5,788 bases of DNA from JAQGLW01 sp035995725 (GTDB taxonomy: Bacteria > Pseudomonadota > Gammaproteobacteria > Burkholderiales > Burkholderiaceae_D). A program made the position numbers and the translations under genes. The notes under the pieces are model-generated. The model made no database searches, was not told where the DNA came from, and saw only the letters and a list, made by a program, of their open reading frames with translations. Below, one piece after another: positions 1-5,008 of the stretch (position 1 is its first letter; each line of letters begins with the position of its first letter). The stretch lies in NCBI GenBank assembly GCA_035995725.1, contig DASYKE010000183.1, positions 1-5,788 of the forward strand, read 5' to 3'.

Positions 1-1752
1 TATCACGGCGATAATCAGGATGCCGAATTTTTGCAGGCGCAAGCCGACGGGATCGGATATCCGGTGTTGCTGAAAGCCAGCGCCGGCGGCGGCGGCAAGG
101 GTATGCGCATTGTCGAAAAGAGCGAGGATTTTACCGCAGCATTGGCGTCCTGCAAGCGTGAAGCGATCAGCAGCTTTGGCGACGATAAAGTGCTGGTGGA
201 AAAATACCTGACGCGGCCGCGCCATATTGAAATCCAGGTATTTGCCGATACCAAGGATAATTGTGTGTACCTGTTCGAGCGCGATTGCTCGGTACAGCGC
301 CGCCACCAGAAAGTGCTGGAAGAAGCCCCGGCGCCGGGCATGACGGCAGAGCGCCGCAAGGCAATGGGCGATGCGGCGGTCGCGGCATCCAGGGCAGTCG
401 GATATGTCGGCGCGGGCACCGTTGAATTCATCGCCAACCAGGATGGTTCGTTTTATTTCATGGAGATGAATACACGGCTGCAAGTCGAGCATCCTGTAAC
501 CGAAATGATTACCGGTCTCGATCTGGTCGAATGGCAATTGCGCGTTGCAGCCGGCGAACCGTTGCCGAAGACGCAGGAGCAACTCGCGATTAATGGCCAC
601 TCGATCGAGGCGCGGATTTATGCGGAAAATCCGGAGAAGGGATTTTTGCCTGCGATTGGCACATTGCGGCATTTGCGTATGCCCCGAGCGGTCGCGTTTG
701 AGCTGGGTGGAATAGCTACATTCTTACCCTCACTTGCAGTGCACACTGCAAGTGAGAACGGCGCCGCTCGCGGCGTCCCCCAAGGGGACTTCCGACCGAA
801 GGAAGTGCACAGCCTTCCGGGCGTCCCCCAAGAGGACTTCCGACCAACGGGAGTGCACAGCCTTCGGGGCGTAGTTCGGATTGATTCCGGGGTACGGGAA
901 GGCGATGCGATTTCGCCGTTTTATGACCCGATGATTGCAAAGCTGATTGTTTGGGGCAGGGATCGCGATGAAGCGCTGGCGTGCATGTCCCAGGCCTTGT
1001 CCGAATACCAGATTGTCGGGCTCTCGACCAACATCGCATTCCTCAAACGCTTGATCGACAGCAAGCCGTTTGCGACCGCCGATCTCGATACCGGCTTGAT
1101 CGAGCGTCATCATGATAAATTGTTTCCTGTCATGCAGCCGGCATCGATCCGGATGCTGGCGCTGGCTGCGGCATCATTGCTGGACGCGGAGCGGAATCGG
1201 ACATCGTCCGCCAATGACCCGTGGTCCAATGCCAGCGGCTGGCGGATGAATGGCACATTGCGGCGGCAGCTGGATTTTGCCGACGAAAAACACGACTATG
1301 CAATAACTGTCGACTACCGGCATGCCGGCTGGTTAATTCGGCACGGTGCAGAATCTTTCGCAGTGACTCTGGCCGAGCTGAATGCAGCCGACCTGGCCAT
1401 CAAGTTGGGCGACGAGACATTGCGTGGCACCGTAGTACGCGTGAATGACGAATTCCACGTATTCAGCGATGGACGGCACCATGTGCTGGTCTATGCCGAT
1501 CCGATGGCGCACGCCGGTGTGACCGAAGCTGAACGCGGGCGGCTGACTGCGCCGATGCCGGGCAAGATCGTCGCAGTGCTGGTCGATCGAGGCGATACCG
1601 TGAAAAAAGGCGTACCGCTTTTGATCATGGAAGCGATGAAGATGGAACACACGATTACCGCACCGGACGACGGCGTGGTTGAAGATGTGCTGTACGCGGT
1701 CGGCGATCAGGTGGCAGAAGGAGCACAACTGTTGTCGTTCAAGATCGATTAA
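1..1752 (+). CDS. mccA: 3-methylcrotonyl-CoA carboxylase, biotin-carrying alpha subunit (5' end missing)
   Basis: This subunit carboxylates its own biotin with ATP and bicarbonate; the partner beta subunit passes the carboxyl to 3-methylcrotonyl-CoA in leucine breakdown. The frame is open from base 1, so the true start lies upstream; about 130 N-terminal residues of a usual ~665 are missing. Counting codons from base 1, visible motifs are the ATP-grasp lysine K25 and glycine-rich loop GGGGKG (29-34), the active-site segment EMNTRLQVEH (155-164), the conserved Arg in HSIEARIYAE (R205), and SPFYDPMIAKLIVWG (305-319). A C-terminal biotinyl domain carries EAMKMEH, with the biotin-accepting lysine at codon 547 (1639-1641). 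The adjacent HMG-CoA lyase favours methylcrotonyl-CoA over acetyl- or propionyl-CoA as substrate, which sequence alone does not settle. Residues ~238-291 are an in-frame insertion not expected in the family. Whether the enzyme stays active is unknown, but no catalytic motif is lost. Confidence 0.9.
   Translation, partial: YHGDNQDAEFLQAQADGIGYPVLLKASAGGGGKGMRIVEKSEDFTAALASCKREAISSFGDDKVLVEKYLTRPRHIEIQVFADTKDNCVYLFERDCSVQRRHQKVLEEAPAPGMTAERRKAMGDAAVAASRAVGYVGAGTVEFIANQDGSFYFMEMNTRLQVEHPVTEMITGLDLVEWQLRVAAGEPLPKTQEQLAINGHSIEARIYAENPEKGFLPAIGTLRHLRMPRAVAFELGGIATFLPSLAVHTASENGAARGVPQGDFRPKEVHSLPGVPQEDFRPTGVHSLRGVVRIDSGVREGDAISPFYDPMIAKLIVWGRDRDEALACMSQALSEYQIVGLSTNIAFLKRLIDSKPFATADLDTGLIERHHDKLFPVMQPASIRMLALAAASLLDAERNRTSSANDPWSNASGWRMNGTLRRQLDFADEKHDYAITVDYRHAGWLIRHGAESFAVTLAELNAADLAIKLGDETLRGTVVRVNDEFHVFSDGRHHVLVYADPMAHAGVTEAERGRLTAPMPGKIVAVLVDRGDTVKKGVPLLIMEAMKMEHTITAPDDGVVEDVLYAVGDQVAEGAQLLSFKID
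729..756. repeat. Perfect inverted repeat, 13-bp arms and 2-nt centre
   Basis: The arm CTCACTTGCAGTG (729-741) is the exact reverse complement of CACTGCAAGTGAG (744-756), separated only by CA. It lies within the mccA reading frame and translates as part of SLAVHTASE. A perfect 28-bp near-palindrome is not expected from protein constraint, which supports a repeat-element origin. As RNA it would form a stem with almost no loop; as DNA it could extrude a cruciform. Confidence 0.85.
772..867. repeat. Two tandem copies of a 48-bp repeat
   Basis: Unit 1 (772-819) and unit 2 (820-867) match at 43 of 48 positions by my count. In the mccA frame they encode GVPQGDFRPKEVHSLP and GVPQEDFRPTGVHSLR. Each unit starts with a small inverted repeat, GTCCCC-CAA-GGGGAC in unit 1, with one arm mismatch in unit 2. 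Each also carries the palindrome GTGCAC near its end. The unit is a multiple of three and has no stop codon in any of the six frames. Confidence 0.9.
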
Positions 1753-1764
1753 AAAGGAAAAGTA

Positions 1765-2694
1765 ATGCGCATCCTGCTTCATGCATCGGAAAGTAAACCG
1801 GAACCGTGGCTAGCCGAGCTGCAAGCCGCATTGCCGGAAGCGCGCCTGCGTGCCTGGCACGAGAGCGACACCGAGCCGGCCGATTACGCGGTGGTGTGGA
1901 AGCCGCCGCTTGCGGTACTGCAACGGCGCGCCGGCTTGAAAGCGGTGTTCAATCTCGGTGCCGGCGTCGATGCGATTTTGCAGCTTGGCGACGCATTGCC
2001 CGCAAACGTGCCTATCGTGCGGCTCGACGATGCCGGCATGGGCATGCAGATGGCCGAATATGTGACATATGCGGTGTTGCGTTATTTCCGCCGCTTCGAT
2101 CAATTCGATGCGCAGGAGCGCACCGGAAAATGGCGCTTCATGAAGCCGCACGACAAGGCAAATTTCACGGTCGGCATCCTGGGGTTGGGCGTGCTCGGCA
2201 CCAGGATCGGCGAAGCGCTGGCGCATTTCGGATTTCACCTGAATGGCTGGAGCCGCACGCAAAAGAGTTTGCCGGGCATACAATGCTACGCGGGTCAGGA
2301 AGGCTTCGATGAATTCCTGCGCAATTCGCGCGTCGTGGTATGCGCATTGCCGCTGACGGCGCAGACCACGGGTCTGTTGAATCGCGATACGCTTGGCAAA
2401 TTGCCGAAAGGCGCTTACCTGATCAACGTCGCGCGTGGTGCGCACCTGGTCGACGAAGATTTGCTGGCACTGGTGCAAAATGAGCATATTGCCGCTGCGA
2501 CACTCGACGTGTTTCATGAAGAACCGCTGCCGCCGGCACATCCGTTCTGGCAAGAGCCGCGCATCACCGTCACGCCGCATGTCGCGGCGCTGACATTGCG
2601 CGGCGACAGCGTTCGGCAGATTGCCGGGAAAATTCGCGCCATGGAGCGTGGCGAACCGATCGCCGGTGTGGTCGATCTCAAACGAGGATATTGA
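1765..2694 (+). CDS. ghrA: GhrA-type glyoxylate/hydroxypyruvate reductase (D-2-hydroxyacid dehydrogenase)
   Basis: This cytoplasmic NAD(P)H-dependent enzyme of 309 residues belongs to the D-isomer-specific 2-hydroxyacid dehydrogenases. The protein resembles Escherichia coli GhrA along its whole length, from ADYAVVWKPP near the N-terminus through FNLGAGVDAIL and WSRTQKSLPG to the closing VDLKRGY. The nucleotide-binding loop is GLGVLG at residues 140-145. The catalytic triad is visible as R224 (in NVARGAHLV), E253 (in HEEPLPP) and H272 (in TPHVAA). The ATG at 1765 has AAGGAAA six to ten bases upstream and follows the mccA stop by 12 nt, so the genes are very likely cotranscribed. GhrA normally reduces glyoxylate or hydroxypyruvate. 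In this operon the substrate may instead be a branched-chain 2-oxo acid, which is inference only. Confidence 0.87.
   Translation: MRILLHASESKPEPWLAELQAALPEARLRAWHESDTEPADYAVVWKPPLAVLQRRAGLKAVFNLGAGVDAILQLGDALPANVPIVRLDDAGMGMQMAEYVTYAVLRYFRRFDQFDAQERTGKWRFMKPHDKANFTVGILGLGVLGTRIGEALAHFGFHLNGWSRTQKSLPGIQCYAGQEGFDEFLRNSRVVVCALPLTAQTTGLLNRDTLGKLPKGAYLINVARGAHLVDEDLLALVQNEHIAAATLDVFHEEPLPPAHPFWQEPRITVTPHVAALTLRGDSVRQIAGKIRAMERGEPIAGVVDLKRGY
2684..2688 (+). promoter_or_regulatory. Ribosome binding site of mvaB inside the end of ghrA
   Basis: GAGGA lies seven bases before the ATG at 2696 and inside the last codons of ghrA. It decides the mvaB start over an in-frame ATG at 2621, which would add 25 residues read from within ghrA and has no family support. 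Confidence 0.7.
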
Positions 2695-2695
2695 A

Positions 2696-3619
2696 ATGAC
2701 CTTAGGAAATGATTTGCCGAAACGGGTAAAAATCGTTGAAGTCGGCCCGCGTGACGGATTGCAAAATGAAAAAGAAACCATCGGAGCCGACATCAAGATC
2801 GCGCTGGTCGACAAGCTGACGCAAGCCGGCTTCCGGAATATCGAAGCTGCGTCCTTCGTATCGCCAAAATGGGTGCCGCAGATGGCGACCTCGGCCGATG
2901 TGATGGCGGGCATTACGCGCAAGCCGGGAGTCGTGTATTCAGTCCTGGTGCCGAACATGAAAGGCTTCGATGCGGCGCTGGCCGCCGGGGCCGATGAAGT
3001 GGTCATCTTCGGCGCGGCGTCGGAGGCATTTTCGCAAAAGAACATCAATTGCTCGATTGCCGAATCGATCGAACGTTTCCGCGATGTTGCGCAAGCCGCC
3101 AAGCAACACGGCATGCGGTTGCGCGGCGCCGTCAGTTGCGCGTTCGCCTGTCCATACCAGGGCGAGGTGTCGCCCGACAGCGCTGTCGATGTGGTGCGAA
3201 GATTACGCGATCTGGGTTGCGATGAAATCGACATTGCCGATACCATCGGCGTCACAACGCCGCGCAAAGTGCAAACTGTATTGCAGCGCGCTGCGGCGGA
3301 ATTCCCGATCGATCGGCTGTCCGGCCATTTCCATGACACCTACGGGCAGGCGCTGGCAAACATTTACGCCAGCCTCGAAGTCGGCATATCGATTTTTCAC
3401 TCGTCGGTCGCCGGTCTCGGCGGCTGCCCGTATGCCAAGGGCGCGACCGGCAATGTATCCACCGAAGATGTGCTGTATCTGATGCAGGGACTCGGCATCG
3501 ACACCGGCATCGACCTGGATGCGGTGGTCGATGCGGGACAATTCATTTCGCAGCATTTGGGACGCAAGGCAGTCAGCCGGGTCGGCAATGCAATTGCGGC
3601 CAAACGCCAGAACCGATAA
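2696..3619 (+). CDS. mvaB: Hydroxymethylglutaryl-CoA lyase
   Basis: This enzyme cleaves 3-hydroxy-3-methylglutaryl-CoA into acetoacetate and acetyl-CoA, the last step of leucine degradation. It is a TIM-barrel, divalent-metal-dependent protein of the DRE-TIM metallolyase family. At 307 residues it is of normal length. Hallmarks are VEVGPRDGLQNE with R19 and D20, EAASFVSPKWVPQMA, the metal-binding GHFHDTYG (H211, H213) and the signature GLGGCPYAKGATGNV with the active-site cysteine C244. The start at 2696 leaves one base between the ghrA stop and this ATG, which implies translational coupling. Together with mccA it marks a leucine/isovalerate (liu-type) operon; the enoyl-CoA hydratase, isovaleryl-CoA dehydrogenase and beta carboxylase subunit would be expected upstream of the window. 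The stop codon sits in a small tandem duplication of AACCGATA (3611-3626). Confidence 0.94.
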   Translation: MTLGNDLPKRVKIVEVGPRDGLQNEKETIGADIKIALVDKLTQAGFRNIEAASFVSPKWVPQMATSADVMAGITRKPGVVYSVLVPNMKGFDAALAAGADEVVIFGAASEAFSQKNINCSIAESIERFRDVAQAAKQHGMRLRGAVSCAFACPYQGEVSPDSAVDVVRRLRDLGCDEIDIADTIGVTTPRKVQTVLQRAAAEFPIDRLSGHFHDTYGQALANIYASLEVGISIFHSSVAGLGGCPYAKGATGNVSTEDVLYLMQGLGIDTGIDLDAVVDAGQFISQHLGRKAVSRVGNAIAAKRQNR

Positions 3620-3669
3620 ACCGATAGTCAGTGTAATATTCTTGCAGGCAAAATCCGTCGGGAGAAAAA

Positions 3670-3891
3670 ATGAATCCAGTAAAAATCATCGCGATCATAT
3701 TAATCGCAGCTGGCAGCCTGGGCCTGGCATACGGGGGGTTCAGTTATACCAGGGATACCCATGACGTCAAACTGGGTCCGCTCGAGTTCTCGTTAAAAGA
3801 AAAAAAGACGGTCGACATTCCAGCTTGGGCCGGTGTGGCGGCGATAGTGGCCGGCGGGCTTTTACTGGTTATGGGAACCAAACGTAAATAG
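3670..3891 (+). CDS. Small two-helix membrane protein of unknown function
   Basis: This is a 73-residue protein with two hydrophobic segments, residues about 5-24 (IIAIILIAAGSLGLAYGGF) and 52-69 (AWAGVAAIVAGGLLLVMG). They are joined by a charged stretch, YTRDTHDVKLGPLEFSLKEKKTVDIP. The ATG is preceded by GGGAG five bases upstream. Topology is probably a hairpin in the inner membrane with a short basic tail (TKRK). I have the impression of similar short proteins in other proteobacteria but cannot name a family with confidence, and no function is assigned. It follows mvaB by 50 bp and may be its own transcription unit; TAATAT at 3634-3639 could be a -10 element, but no matching -35 is visible. 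Confidence 0.75.
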   Translation: MNPVKIIAIILIAAGSLGLAYGGFSYTRDTHDVKLGPLEFSLKEKKTVDIPAWAGVAAIVAGGLLLVMGTKRK

Positions 3892-3943
3892 TAAATGAAG
3901 GCCGGCTTGCCTGCTGCATGTGGGCAGGTGGCGCAGGGCGCGA

Positions 3944-3955
3944 ATCGGCGCCGAT
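3944..3955. repeat. 12-bp perfect palindrome in an intergenic spacer
   Basis: ATCGGCGCCGAT is fully self-complementary and lies between the small membrane protein gene and the thioesterase gene. It could be a dimeric protein binding site. It is not followed by a T run, so it does not look like a terminator. One isolated GC-rich palindrome may be chance. Confidence 0.3.
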
Positions 3956-4037
3956 ATGCATCAATAACACGTGACCGGTTGTGGCCGGATCATTCTCTTC
4001 AACGCGAGAACAGCAATTTTTCGACAACATCTGCACA

Positions 4038-4469
4038 ATGAGTCCAGACCTGAAAAGCGGCATCGTTTTCGAATGGCATTACCTGGTGCCGGAGCGCTCG
4101 ACCGTGCCGAACCTGTTTCACGACACCGCATATTGCCGGGACATGCCGGAAGTGCTCGCGACCGGTTACATGGTTGGATTGATGGAGTTGGCCTGTATCG
4201 ATGGCATCATGCCGTATGTAGACTGGCCGCGCGAGCAAAGTGTCGGTACCCATGTCAGCTTTTCGCATCTGGCGGCGACGCCGCCGGGCATGATGCTCAC
4301 CATCAAGGGCGAAGTGATCGAAGTCGAAGGCCGGCGCGTGAAATTTCGCGTGGAAGCATGGGACGGGATGGACAAGATCACGGAAGGCTTGCACGAACGC
4401 GTCATTATTCTGCCGGAAAAATTCAACGCCAGGCTGGCGGAAAAGAAATTGAAAGCGGCAATACGGTAG
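4038..4469 (+). CDS. Hotdog-fold acyl-CoA thioesterase, FlK-like
   Basis: This 143-residue protein has the layout of the fluoroacetyl-CoA thioesterase (FlK) family. MPEVLATGYMVGLMELAC carries T42 and E50, and VGTHVSFSHLAATPPG carries H77. These match the Thr-Glu-His triad of FlK (T42, E50, H76) almost number for number, which supports the ATG at 4038 over a GTG at 3981 that would add 19 residues. Later motifs EVEGRRVKFRVEAWDG and HERVII are typical of the fold. Most bacteria with such proteins do not meet fluoroacetate, so the likely role is hydrolysis of some short acyl-CoA; the substrate is unknown. No Shine-Dalgarno sequence is visible before 4038. A 48-codon frame ends in an ATGA overlap with this start, which could allow coupling but is probably chance. 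Confidence 0.82.
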   Translation: MSPDLKSGIVFEWHYLVPERSTVPNLFHDTAYCRDMPEVLATGYMVGLMELACIDGIMPYVDWPREQSVGTHVSFSHLAATPPGMMLTIKGEVIEVEGRRVKFRVEAWDGMDKITEGLHERVIILPEKFNARLAEKKLKAAIR

Positions 4470-4488
4470 GGGAAATGCGTAAAGTGCG

Positions 4489-4698
4489 ATGATGAAAAAT
4501 CTCGATCCCCAAACTTATGCCGGTAATGTACCTACGCCTTGCATCAGTGTCTGCATCATGAATCCGCAAACCGGATTGTGCGACGGATGCTTGCGTACGA
4601 TCGACGAGATTGCGCAATGGGGCAGCGCAACGGAGGAAGCAAAACGCAAGGTCTGGATCGAGATTAAACGACGGCAACATGAATATCGAATTCTATAG
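4489..4698 (+). CDS. DUF1289 four-cysteine protein
   Basis: This 69-residue protein has the DUF1289 pattern: TPCISVCIMNPQTGLCDGCLRTIDEIAQWGSATEEAKRKVW, with C18, C22, C31 and C34 arranged as C-x3-C-x8-C-x2-C. The cysteines probably bind a metal such as zinc, though this is inferred from spacing. The biochemical role of the family is not established. It follows the thioesterase stop by 19 nt and is probably cotranscribed. The start is ATG 4489 or the adjacent ATG 4492. The only purine-rich site, AGGGGA at 4468-4473, is unusually far away (15 nt), so translation may depend on coupling to the upstream gene. Confidence 0.85.
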   Translation: MMKNLDPQTYAGNVPTPCISVCIMNPQTGLCDGCLRTIDEIAQWGSATEEAKRKVWIEIKRRQHEYRIL

Positions 4699-4926
4699 AC
4701 CTGAAAATACCGTCAACGGCCCTTCCTGCATATCGCTCGCGTTCCAAATGAAAAAATGAATCTGCCCATGCATCGGCCTCAATCGGATGCCTGTTGCGTA
4801 TGGCATGTCTTGTCTGAAATAGCGGCCTGATGCCCTTGACGATCAGAGCTGGCTGGTATCCGCTACGCACAACCGGATAGATATCTTATTGCGATTGCTG
4901 CCGCTGCAATGTTGTCATTGCCGCTA

Positions 4927-4955
4927 TTGCGAAATGCTGCTTTTGCACCCATACT
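4927..4955 (+). promoter_or_regulatory. Weak candidate sigma-70 promoter for the nuclease gene
   Basis: TTGCGA (4927-4932) and CATACT (4950-4955) are separated by 17 bp; each matches the consensus at four of six positions. The -10 overlaps the candidate LexA box, the expected geometry for a LexA-repressed promoter. By itself the match is poor. Confidence 0.3.
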
Positions 4956-4971
4956 GTTTTTTCATACAGCC
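4952..4971 (+). promoter_or_regulatory. Candidate LexA (SOS) box
   Basis: The sequence TACTGTTTTTTCATACAGCC contains the CTGT-N8-ACAG core (equivalently CTG-N10-CAG) that LexA recognises in gamma- and betaproteobacteria. It matches 14 of 20 positions of the Escherichia coli consensus, including every core base. It ends 37 bp before the start of an exonuclease/GIY-YIG gene, a plausible SOS target. The position fits an operator overlapping the -10 and the transcription start. No binding data can be derived from sequence, so it remains a prediction. Confidence 0.65.
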
Positions 4972-4986
4972 AAATTCCGATTGGCT
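4968..4986. repeat. Short inverted repeat in the 5' leader of the nuclease gene
   Basis: AGCCAA (4968-4973) and TTGGCT (4981-4986) are exact reverse complements around a 7-nt loop. The left arm overlaps the end of the candidate LexA box. The stem is short and there is no T run, so a terminator is unlikely; it may be chance. Confidence 0.25.
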
Positions 4987-5008
4987 CTGATTTACTTCGA
5001 CACTTACT

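Larger units (their letters stand above)
712..873. repeat. Composite repeat element inserted in frame in mccA (approximate ends)
   Basis: Family members normally pass from a segment like RMPxAVxFExGG through only a few variable residues to VRIDSGVREGD. Here about 54 codons lie between FELGG (ending 711) and VRIDSG (from 874). The extra DNA comprises a palindrome (729-756), a short GC-rich linker (757-771) and two 48-bp direct repeats (772-867), followed by GGCGT (868-872), which repeats the first five bases of the unit. The octamer AGTGCACA recurs three times, at 738, 804 and 852, tying the palindrome and the repeats together. The exact ends are inferred from expected protein similarity; I see no clear target-site duplication. 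The element encodes no protein of its own. Confidence 0.75.
4699..5008. other. Spacer of about 310 bp without a convincing gene
   Basis: Base composition is visibly more AT-rich than in the flanking genes. Short open frames on the + strand include a 26-codon frame at 4679-4759 that overlaps the DUF1289 end, and a hydrophobic 36-codon frame at 4909-5019. Neither has a ribosome binding site or a recognisable motif. The minus-strand frame 4664-4870 is likewise unrecognised. I see no tRNA and no hairpin with a T run. The last part holds the candidate SOS box and promoter of the downstream nuclease gene. Confidence 0.6.

Noticed and set aside
712..873. CRISPR array
   Set aside because: The 48-bp units are directly adjacent without spacers and lie in frame within a gene, so they are tandem repeats and not repeat-spacer units.
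716..1113. Two long minus-strand open frames across the repeat element
   Set aside because: They arise because the 48-bp units are stop-free in all frames; outside the element they shadow mccA and contain no motif.
1810..3339. 509-codon minus-strand open frame
   Set aside because: It is antisense to ghrA and mvaB, both firmly identified; the protein lacks any recognisable domain and is explained by GC-biased codon use in the real genes.
3611..3626. Tandem 8-bp duplication AACCGATA spanning the mvaB stop codon
   Set aside because: Exact but very short; consistent with local slippage and with no visible functional consequence.
3909..3929. Possible terminator hairpin (CCTGC/GCAGG) after the small membrane protein gene
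   Set aside because: The stem is only five base pairs, the loop is long and no T run follows.
4475..4492. Five-codon ORF (MRKVR) right after AGGGGA, ending at the DUF1289 start
   Set aside because: The purine-rich site is only one base from its ATG, too close for initiation; probably a chance frame, though the overlap with the ATGATG start is curious.
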